DNA of 64,000 nucleotides from assembly GCA_964353015.1 (NCBI GenBank), contig CAYGUA010000027.1, positions 15,210 through 79,209 on the forward strand. The letters run 5' to 3'. Below the pieces are notes generated by a model. The model made no database searches. It had not been told where the DNA came from and was given only the letters and a program-made list of their open reading frames with translations. Made by a program: the position numbers and the translations under genes. Positions 50,906 through 62,900 of this stretch are shown in pieces (positions within the stretch are counted from its first letter, which is position 1; each line of letters starts with the position of its first letter). This DNA is from JAMZMI01 sp964353015. Its GTDB lineage: Bacteria; Bacteroidota; Bacteroidia; Cytophagales; Cyclobacteriaceae.

Positions 50906-53900
50906 TACCAAAAGGCACGGTCGCGGTAATTTCACTTGCATTAGGAATAATCTTTCCTGAGCCAACATCTATTTGTTTGGCCTGAAGAATAGTTCCTTTA
51001 GATAAGCCCGCTTCTGGATTCACATCATTATCCAGCTGAACAAACACGATTACCTTTAGTTGATTAGCATCATAAACATTATTGATATTCCATTTCGCTG
51101 TAAAATCAATATTAAAATCAGTCTGATTTTCAGTGACTACACCAACATGAGTGAATCCTGCAGCACTCGGTAACATTTTACGCAGCGCGTTGTAAATCAC
51201 TGGGACATTATACTGAGTATTCACATCCTGTCCGGAAATTTCCTTTTCTACAATCGCGTACCTAAATGACAACTCAGTACCAGCAGGCAGATCCAAACGC
51301 GAAGTAAATGTTGTGTTGATTATTACTTCCTGACTGGATCCCGTTAGCACGATATCACCAATATTAAAACCAGCTTCATCAAGCGCCAATTCATTGAATT
51401 TGTTTTTGTTCCATCCCATCACAGTCAAATCAAATCCAACTGTAGTTGGATCAGCTTGCTGTACGACACCTGAAATTACGGATTTCGGAACGGTTGACAA
51501 TCCATAATAAGTAGCTCTTGCACCTGGATCTTTAGAATTCCTTAGGTTAAGCGCATCAGGATTTTCGACAAGAGAGGTATAATAATTGATCAACAATGCA
51601 TCTCCGGATAATTCTCGTTCGAGTAAACCATAGATCGTCGTATCCGCTCTTAAACTATTGGCATTTTCTAAAGATGAGAATTGCTCCAATACAATGAATT
51701 TCTCACGATCATAAATTTTGAAGTCATCAAATGCAAAACCATAATATGGCCGGTTTTGATTATCCTCTTTTGTTCCACTGGATGCCCCAAGAGCAAATCT
51801 GAATCTAACCTTTCCACGATCTGATTGAGGAATGATATCAAGCTTATGAGCCGCCACTCTCCATCTTATGGTAGGATCATCATCCTGCCCTCCAGCAAAT
51901 CCCCATCCAAATCCATCTGGATTGAAGCTACTCGCATTAATAAATTGTTCTTTATTAAGAGGGTTAAATCCATCGTCGAAATTACCTGGATCACCATTTA
52001 TTCCAAGGTCATTGTACCAATTCTTACCAGAGGTCCCTTCAACAAGATCAAATGAACCCAGAACCGACCATGTAATACCATCATCCAATGAGTATTGTAA
52101 TGCCACACCATCTTTTGGTTCTAGATAACTGGCATAATTAAAACTCACAGTTGGTAAAGCAAGTGCGGAGAAATTATATGTTGGCGAATAAACCCATGAT
52201 TGCTCATTGATCATATAAGCACCATCCGCATTAGTGACCCAATACTGAGAAGAAGTATTCAAATTACCGAAATCTGAAGTTACCCCTAATTCCCAAGACT
52301 GATCAGTTTGTATATCAATGGTATCAAATCCTGGTTTTGATGAGTTATAATCTACGTCATTTACATACCAGCCATCACTTCCAGTATCAAAAAAATGAAT
52401 TTCAGATTCTCCTTTTGCTATAAATATGGTATCATTAATCGTTACATATCGAATAGTAGTTGCTTGACAACTAGAGGTCGAATTATAAACAAATGTCACT
52501 TCATAGGTGCCAGGGTCAGTAAATTTGTACATCCAGTCTTGTTTGATATTCTGTGGAGAAAACTCTGCAGATTCTACTGATCTAAATAATGTAGCCAAAA
52601 CATTTTTCTGTTCATCTTTCACCGTAAATGATATATCATTTATCTGTATGTCTAGCGAACTGGCATCACTTAATATAAACCTTGTAGAATCAGCCACATT
52701 ATTACTAATCGTGGTATTCTCCCATCTAATTTTAGGCTGAGGTGTATCTCCTATATTGATTGTTGTACTAGCTGAAAGTTCACTACAATCCACATTGCCA
52801 AGTGAAACTCCAGAATTATAAATTGCCAAAACTTTGATACCTACGTTTCCTGATAAATTCGGATAACCAACATTTAAAGGATCGTTTTCTATTTCAGATA
52901 TCGCATTCCTGAAAACAATATGACTTGTATTTACACCAGTCGGCTCAACGGTAACATACGTTGCGAATTCGCTAGTCAATGTATCTATCTGACCTGTTGA
53001 TCTTGTGGCGATCCAAATGAATTCGATATCATCAATTGTCACACCCAAAGCAGCCAAATTCTCTATTGTTACCTCCATTTCGATATCCTGAGTTTTACAT
53101 GCCTGTATGGATCTAACATTCCTTGCTATACCTTGACCCAAATCATAATCGAAAAACTCAGGTATTGGAAGTACAGTGATAAACTTAGAAACCTCACGTT
53201 CACAATTCCCCTTATCACCTACATAATCAGTAAACTCACCATCGGTGTTATAAATCACCTCAAATGTTTCAGCGGCAGAATATCGATTGGTTTTAGCAAC
53301 GCTTGCAGTGAAATTAGCTTGTCCCTGGCTATTAGTTGTACCCATGGCATCAGCTACTGCTCCAGTCGCATTCAAAGAGAAAGTACCTCTGGTTTCAATA
53401 TCATTTTTATCCAGTGACCAACCTTGCATGCGAATAACATCATTATTAACAGGCAGATAATAATTATCTTCAGCCAGAGAAGCGCCAAGAAGTATGACAC
53501 TTCCATCCCTATTATCCATTCTGAAACTAATATCTGGTTGTGCCAAAATGGTAATTGGTTGAATCACATTATTATCACACATGGTTGATTGTCCATCAGA
53601 ATATGAGAACTTCATGTATAAAGTCAAATTATCACCTGTTTGTGTTTGCCCATTATCAGCACCTACCAAGGCAGGATCGAAACTAAATGTTCCATTGGCA
53701 TTGTCAACAAAACCTGAACTCCCATTATTTGCAGCAAGCGTTGCTCCCGGATCAGTGTACAAACCAAACACACCACTTGTTGCATTAGTAAATATTCCAT
53801 TCGGTTGATTACCTGAATTTTCTTTGCCAACAAAGGTTACCACTGGATCGTCAAAACAAACCTGATCAATGATAGAATTAAGTGCGTTTTCATGGATTTG

Positions 53901-56900
53901 CAAACTTGGTAATGGATTTATTATGATCTGCTCATCCACAAAATTCTCACAAGTAGCTCCCTCACTTATATCGTCCGTATAAGAGAATCTGATATAGTAT
54001 GTTTTAGGTGTTCCTGTACTATCCGAACCTAAAATGGCTGATGGATCAAAGGTTGCAGTTCCATTCGTAGCAGTAGTAAATCCCGTAGTGAAAGTATTTG
54101 CAAAAGCTGGATCAGTGGCAATGATATATGAGCCTGTTGTGGTTGTAACCGGATCAACACCTGATCCACTAATGTGGGTTGACGTAACTGTAAATGCTGG
54201 CTCATCATAACAAACAGCTGTAGGCATGACAATATCAAGTGTAGGCTGTGGATTAATAGTGAAATTCGCCGTATCACGATTGAGGCAACCAGAACCGTCA
54301 GTATAAGTAAATACAAGATTTAAGCTAACTGGTAATCCTTCTCTTGTTCCACCGACAGCTGGATCTCCCATTACATCTGCGGCTCTTAATGTGGCGGTTC
54401 CATTGTTTGCTGCACCATTGAACCCTTGAGAAACCGGATTAAATGAACCATTATATAGCGCAAATGTACCTGAGACTGCATTCAAACCTTCTTGTTTTCC
54501 TTGAAGTGCAAATTGTGGCTGATCATAACAAATTACGCTTCCTTCCAATATATCACCTGTTGTGTTATCGCCAGTTGAAGCATTATACTCGATTCCTAAT
54601 TCAGGTTGTGGTTGTATTGTAATGGATTGAATAACCGAGTTGGAACACATGGTAGTTGGATCGGTATAGTCAAATTTGATATAGTATGTAGATGGATCTC
54701 CTATTCTAGCTTCTTCATAAGTAAGCGCTGAGAAAAAATTTGCGGCAATCAGATCAGAATCAAATGTGGCTGTACCGTCACCATTATCTACAAATCCTGT
54801 AGTAACCAAAGGAGTAACAGCGGTATCATCTATGTATATCCCAAAACTACCAGAAGTTGCATCTGACAAATTAGTCGAGCTTCCACTTTCTTCTCTCCCT
54901 ATTAATATCATAGGATCAGCATCAAAACAAGGAGTCACATCTGGAATGGTGATTGCTAATCGTGGCAGTGGATTGATGATAATTTGTTTATCCACTGAAT
55001 TAGAACATACAGCCCCATCACTTCCATCATCTGTATAAGTAAATCTGATATAAAATGTCTTAGGTAAACCAGTTCCTAGTCCGTTGTAAACGGTTGCTGG
55101 ATCAAATGTTGCCGTTCCATCTCCATTATCTGTAAATCCATTAGTGAATAACCCTGTGAATGTTGAATTAGTTGAAATGATATAAGTTCCACTATTTGCG
55201 GCTGATGCTGCCGTTTCAGTTCCACTAATTTGGGTAGCGTTTATATCAAAAGTTGCATCATCATAACAAACTTCATCTGGTGAAATGATCTCTAAGGTTG
55301 GTTGTGGTTCAATTGTAAGTGTATATTCAATTTCATTCTCACAATCATTTTCATCAAAATAATTAAACCTGACAGTAAAATCTAATGGAAGACCTTCTCT
55401 CGTACCTCCTACCGCTGCAGACATTTGTGCCGGTACAAGTTGCACCAATCCAGGTGACACAGTTGTAAAACCAGAAACTATTGGATTTACACTTGATGAA
55501 TGAAATAATGTAAAAGTTGATCCAGTTGTTGCATTATTACCTTCTTGAATCCCTCTGATTTGGAAGGCATCTTGATCATAACAAACACTTGTCAAGTCTA
55601 TAGATGTAGACGCATCATTAGCCCCAGTACTACTAACATAAGCAATATCCAAAGTTGGCTGTGCATTGATAACAATAGTTTGAGAAAATGTTTCTTCACA
55701 ACCCCATTCGCTTGTATAGGTGTAGGAAATAATATGAGAGGTTGAAACTCCTTCTCTATCCGTACCAGCAGCAATAGCCATATCAGCGGTATTAAGGGTA
55801 GCCGTACCATCACCATTGTCAACCAAGCCACCAGTATTAATAGAGTAAGTTCCGTCTGATACAAGTTCAGTTACTCCATCAATCAATATCTCTGTACCTA
55901 ATAATATATCCCCATGATCATAGCAAAAACCTTCACCCGGTGATATTTCTTGATCAGCATCAATATCTCCAAAAGTATAATCACTTGCCTTTGGTTCTTT
56001 GTAAATTAAAACCTGTGTAGGCTCGCTTTCACATCCCTCAAATCCACCAATTATGCTATTTACTTCGGTTACATATATGGCGTATGTTTCTTCACCATCT
56101 ATATCTTCTGCCAGATCAAAATATCCTCCTTCAATAAATTTCTCATTAATTTGAGACAGTGTTATGCTTGTAGCCGTGTCGATTGGGTTGTCTAAGAATG
56201 AATCAAAATACCAAACATAGCGTGCAGCTGGGTCTGGATTTAAAATATCTATTATTTCCGAAACAGGATTGGCAAGCTGCTCACAATAATAATATTCATC
56301 AATGCTTATATCATTTCCTGTTACATCAGGTTGGCTTGGCTGTGGATAGATCGTTACAATGACTTCAGATTTTTCGCTTTCAGTACCCGGAAAAATCTCT
56401 CCGCTGATATTTACATCCTTACTTATCACCTGAGAAACATACAATGCAGTGTCACCAATGAACCCGGAATTCACTAAATCTAGTACAGAAGCAATTGTGA
56501 AATTATTCGTTTGATCAGGATTGTTGACGTTATTTTCACTTTCCGGGCTTAGATCAGTGTCATAAGCGTACCACCTGAATGAAGAATTACCATAAACTTT
56601 ATCTATACCACTGTATTCAATAACAGTGGACGAAGCGTCGACAGAAACATCACATTGAGGGCTAGGATCAGTAACCGTAGGTACAGGAGGAACCTCAAAT
56701 ACATAAAGTGACAAAAATGCACTCTCGCAACCTTCAAAACCTACAACTCCAGCATCGATATCCTGAGTTTGGGTAACTAAAAACTTATATCTGCCATTTC
56801 CGGTTGTTCCTGCTAAATTCAGATCAGAAGCACTTGCCGTAGCACCTTGGAATATTGCCGCACCATCGGGTGAATTATCCTCGTCCAAATCTTCATACCA

Positions 56901-59900
56901 ATTAAAAATCTCTCCCACATTTCCTTCACCTTCCACGGTAATTCCATCAGCCCAAACACTATCCTCACTAAATAACTTAGGTCTTTGAGATTCGAAATTC
57001 AATGCTGTAACAGGTGCACTAGGCACATTGTATATATTTACTTTCAGATAGGCCATATCAGCTAATTCAGATTCACATCCTTCATATACCGAACCAGTAT
57101 TGTTAAGCGCTCCATCCGGATCAATATCATTCACTTGCGATATGAGAAAATAATATATTCCACTACTTGGATCTCCATCATTAAAACCACCTGTTTGGGT
57201 TGCATTTTGCAAGAGCAAATCAGATGTAGAAATATCAACTAAACCATCAGCATCCAAACTACCCGCAAACAAAGTGGTGGCCGCACTTGCGATTGTCATT
57301 GATGGGTTTGATACATAATATAAAAATTTCGAATTCGCAGAACCTGTTACTGGAAATGAAACACTTGCAAGATCACCTTCGCAATAACTTACCTCATAAT
57401 CCTGTGCTCCACCTGCATCGTCGAATGTGATAACCGCTGGATCTTCAAATGACTGCACAACTACTTTCAAAGGCGCGCTTTCACAACCTTCAAATGTGGT
57501 TGTTAAATTATAGTCTGTAGTTTGGGTCACCCAGAATTCATAGACACCAGAAACATCAAAATCATCTGAGTTCGCAGCTTCTAGATTAGCCTGAGTAGCC
57601 AATCTACCATTGTTACCATCTACTGTTATTTCTGCTGCATAATTCGGTGCTGTACCTGATCCATCATCTGGATACCATTTGTAAAGTGTATTGGCAGTAC
57701 CAGGTGTTTGCAAATTGATTAAATCATCACCAGAACATAGATAAAATGTTGCTTCTCCAGAGTTGTCATAGGCATTTTGCATGTCGAACACGCCAAGGGC
57801 GTTAGGATAAGTATTGACATTTGCTGTGATTTTTGTTAATGCGCTTTCACATCCTTGAAAAGGTGCAGAACCATCTAAAAACGAACTATCAGCAACAACC
57901 TTCGAAATATAGAATATCGTGGTGATTGTTCCGCTGGCAGTTGCGCTGGCTACATTTGGTGCATTTACTATTCCCCCATCTAAAAGAATAGTGAATGATT
58001 CGCCAATATCAATTTTATCTATTTCACTGAAGGCATTATCATATACTCTGAAGTATGAACGATCTTCTACATAAGCTCTAGAACTTGGATCATCGAGATT
58101 AGAGATGATATCCAAATCAGCATAGCTAATGGACGCACCAGCATTTCCACAATACTCGAAAATATAGTCAGAGCCATTGGCGTATATGCTCACATCAGTA
58201 GCATCTATTTGTGGTTTGCTCTGTTCTTGATAAACACGAACTGTAATCATCACCGAATCAGATTCGCAACCACTCACCGTTCTGGTTACATAGAAGTCAG
58301 TTTCGATATTTCCAGTTGGTGTATTGGTTCCACCAAATAAGTTCTTTGCATTAAATGTGGAAAAATCATTGTCACCATCAACAATTGAACTTGAGCCTTG
58401 ATACCAATCAAAGGCATTATTGGCCGTAGTTAATCTAGTATCTGAGGTTGAAGTAGTGGTATTAACTTTAAAATCAGGCACCAATGTTCCAGAACAAAAT
58501 TCAAAAACATAAGCCGAACCATCAAATCCACCATAATCAGCTAAACCTGTTGTAAGGTCTAATACCGGAGCAGTCTCTTTGGCACGAATTTGAAATTGTG
58601 ATGAGTTTACCGTAGTTGTACATAAACCATCCATTAGTTCTTCTGTGGTCCATTCTATATAATAAGTACCCGTTTCATCTTCCACCTTATCACCATCTTG
58701 ATCAGGATCTGAAGGATCAAAATCATTGGTCACTCCTGTGAAGTTTTTGTATAAAGCGAAACCTCCATTATCCTTATACAACCTATATCCTGTGGTAATG
58801 TCTCCAGCCAGAGTTCCATTTACTACATCATTTGTTCTTGCCTGAATGGTAAATGATTCATCATCTTCACAATAAAAGTTCGATATATTGGTGATTTGTG
58901 CAGATGGCTCTGGAAACAAAGTAAATTCCACCGCACCTATCAAGGATTCTATTCCACCTGCGAGTACTGTCTTTCCACCATCCGGAACACCAAACATTCT
59001 GATGATTACAGTTGTCTCAGCAGTTATAGCACCTACAGCTGTAGGATCAAAGATCCAATTAGCAGCTGTCGCATGAGCATCGGCCACATCATCGTTTGCA
59101 GGCACTCCATCCTCAGTTTGATAACCAACAGGCTGTGAAATACCAACGCCAGCCAATCTGGTAAAACGATATCCACCACTCAAAATAGTGGTGAGAGCTG
59201 TTGAGGAAATATCAAATTGAAGAGTGCTTCCATTGTTACAATAATTCAAATCAGCTGATGTAGTAGTCCCAGCCTGTACAAGGAAACTACTCGTTGATGA
59301 TGAAACTGTAAATATCTGATCCAATTGAAATTTCTTAGTTGGATCACTATCATTAGTAAGTATATATGAAATAGTATGAGGAGAACCAACCGCAGTTGCA
59401 GATGCAGGATCAAATTGAACCTGTCTGGTGCTTCCAGCACCATTTGTAACAGGGCCTAATCCTGGTCCAGTGAAAGTTCCTGACCATCCTGTAGGTTCAG
59501 AAGCAGTTAAAGTAGTAGCTGCAGATCCTTCAGAAAAATTTGTAGTCCCTTCAGAATTCACAATATTCAAAACTCCGATTAAAAATTCAGTCAGATCGCT
59601 CTCACAACCAGAGGCATCTACGGTTGATAAATACATGGTATAAACATCTGCCACGCTATTATCAAATCCAGCCAAAGTATTAAGGTTAGCCTGTGTAACT
59701 GAGTTGCCAGTGACAGAATTTCCCAAATCATCGTACCAAATGTATGTACCTCCTACAGCACCGTTTGATCCCGATAATGCAATATTGCCTAAAGGTGCAA
59801 TTCTAAAACTTGTTACACTATTACCTCCTAATAAAATATCGGGACTAGAAGGCCTTTCAACGCTAGAAACCGAACCGAAAGAAATATTATCGGAACCTTC

Positions 59901-62900
59901 AGCACCAAAAATCACCGCTGTTCCACCGCCTCTTTCAATATCAATCGGGCCTGCATAAGCTGTAGAGCCCACAGCTTTTACTTTTGCTCCAGAGATAATT
60001 AATTCGTCTAATCCTGTGGTGGTTCCCACCGTGTAAGTAACTCTCAAAACATTCGGTGCAGGATAATCAAAGGAAACTGCAGAGATATCATTTAAAGTAC
60101 CCGTTTGAGAGACAGTTGCAGTCTGATCATATTCAAATCCTGACGGTAAATTTAGTCTTAATCGAAGACCAGCGCCTGCTCTAAAGTCATTGACAATACC
60201 TTCCGTAATGGTAATATCAGACAATGTTTTAGAAGGTCCTTCCAAACAAAGATCGGAAGGTAATGTACCAGGATCAACTGTAACTCCTCCAGACAAAATA
60301 TCGATTTTTGTTTGCAATGCAATATTAGCCGTAGGGCTGGCAGCATCTTCTAAAGCTACGTAAAGGTCATAGTCCGTTTTAGAAGCTTGAAGTTCAAAGG
60401 TTGCAATAAATTCTGAAGTAGTATTCGAAATTGAAAAAGAGCCTATTTGCAAAGCTCCTGTTCCAGCTTTCACAGCAGCAGCGTTGGCTGGCACCACGCC
60501 ATTGGCGTACACACCGTAATAAACAGTTCCTACTTCATCAAGATTTGCGGTTAATGTAGTGGTCAAGCCAGTTACAGTAGCAGTTAATACATCAGCCGTC
60601 GGTGCAGTGAAATCCACATTGTAAGTTTCAGAAGGCACGGTAGTATCATCCCATCCATTACCATAAAGGTCAAGCACATCCTGTGCTCCATTTGCTTCAA
60701 TAAAAACATCCCCGCTTGTTCCTGAAACTGCTACAGCAATATCATAAATACTTGAACTTATTGTTGTTACGGTAACAGTTCCAATGGTTGGCCCAGAAGT
60801 ATTCACACTAAAATCAGAACCATCTGCAGTAACACCTGTCACTGGTTCGCTGAAAGTTGCTCTGAAATTAATAGTCGAAGCACTGGTTGGATTTGAATCC
60901 TTTCTAACTATTGATAATACAGTTGGAGCGGTTTGATCAATTTCATAAGATTGTATCAGACCAACTGTGCCCGCAAAAGCATTAGGAGAAACTGATAATG
61001 AGTCTGTTATAGTAGCTGATGATACATCCAGAGCCAAAGTTCCTGAACCAGAAATATTATCAATGGTAACATCATATACTTTACCTCCGCTAATATGACT
61101 GACTATCGGTGCATCAGCTGAGTTTGAAGCTGTAAATGCTGAGATATCAAAATCACCAGCATCCACTCCTTGAACACCTTCATCAAAAGTAACTCTGAAT
61201 ACAACTGTTGAAGCACTGGTAGTACTTACCAATGGATTTGATCTTAAAATACTTGTGATTGTTGGTGCAGTATTGTCTATTTTGACTTCCCCGTTGGTTG
61301 GATCTGTACCTACATTTCCAGCTAAATCTGTGGCTGTAACAATGACTGAATATTTCGTATTATCAGTTAAATCTGGACTGATTGTACCGGCAGCTAAAGA
61401 CCATGTATTATCCATATTATTAGTAGGGACATATGACACGGAATTGATAGTTAACCCAATCACGGCATCATTATCATTAACTGTACCTGACAATGCTGGT
61501 GATAAAACATTTGTAAATGTTGGAGTAATTGTGACTGATGGTGCTGTAAAATCAAGATTCACTATTAATGAATTATTTAATAATGAGTTACCTGCAGCAT
61601 CAGTTGCCGTGATAGCCAAAGCGCGATCTCCAGAAATCATTGCACTTGAAATGAAAACCGAATATGAATAAGTACCATCTCCATTGTCCGTCATGCCGGC
61701 AGCTGCTGGTAATGCTGCGGCCAAGGTGGTGAGGTTGACTTTCATATTGAGATTGGTCTCTTCCATATCTACATTGATAGTCAACAATTCTCCATTTATA
61801 AATCCTGTAGGATCGGCATCAGATGCGACTGTAACTGAGGCAAAATAAGGATCCGCTCCATCGGTAGATGTAACACTAAATCCACCGAGTGTTGTTGTAT
61901 TTGCATCAGCATCTGCTATTCCACCATTAGCCAGAGTTACAATAGGAGTCGCATTAACATCAGTGGAACCGGAAGGTGTCAAAGTTAATGTTGCACCATT
62001 TGGTGAATTGAAAGAAGCAGCTATAACAGGATAAACAGGAGAGGAAAGCGTAAAATCACTACCATCACCATTGAGTGTGCCGTTATCGATATCTTCACTA
62101 AAGACAACTACAATCTGATCAATTTGACCGTTTGCATTTCCATCATTAGTTGTTGCACTCAAAATAACTGGAGCTGCCGAATCTGTTGCTGTTATACTCG
62201 CATTTGCAGCTGCATCATTTCCTGCAATATCATTCAAAGAAGGCCCTGTAAAGGCAACAGTAAATCCGCCAGTTCCCTGAACATTAAATAACAAAGTGAA
62301 TGTATTGTCATCTACAGTTCCCGGATCTAAACCATTCCCAATTGCTCCACCTGTTTCAATGCCTGTAGCAGCAACACCACCCAAAGTAAAATGAGAAGCT
62401 GTGATACTTGCATCAGAAATAGGCTCACTCATCACAAAAACAACTTCGTCTATCGAGCCATTCTCATCTAGATCGAAATAGGTTGCACTTGTGAAGGTAG
62501 GAGGTAGCTGATCTGTCAGATTAATAACAATTTGTTCATTGGCCTGCATATCACCGCTTGCCACACCTTTAATCTCATTTCCATCGGCAGGAGCAAAAGT
62601 AAAAGTTTCATTTCCATCAGGGGTTCCTGTGTCAATATCAAAAGTAAAAGTCAAGGTTGCTGATCCTCCGGTGTGAGTTACTGCAAAATTTGAAACAGTT
62701 ACAAGGCCATCAGGATCATCAAAAGTTGCGCACAATTCATTTACACCTCCACCTGAATTACAAGTTGAATTATATCTCAATGCACTTGTTCCCCCTGTAC
62801 TTCTTCCTACCCCTTCAGTAAAAACCAAATTAATTGCAGAATTATCAGCATTGGCAGCACTACTAATATCAAATTTCACCGCAATTACGGTGTTTGCAAA

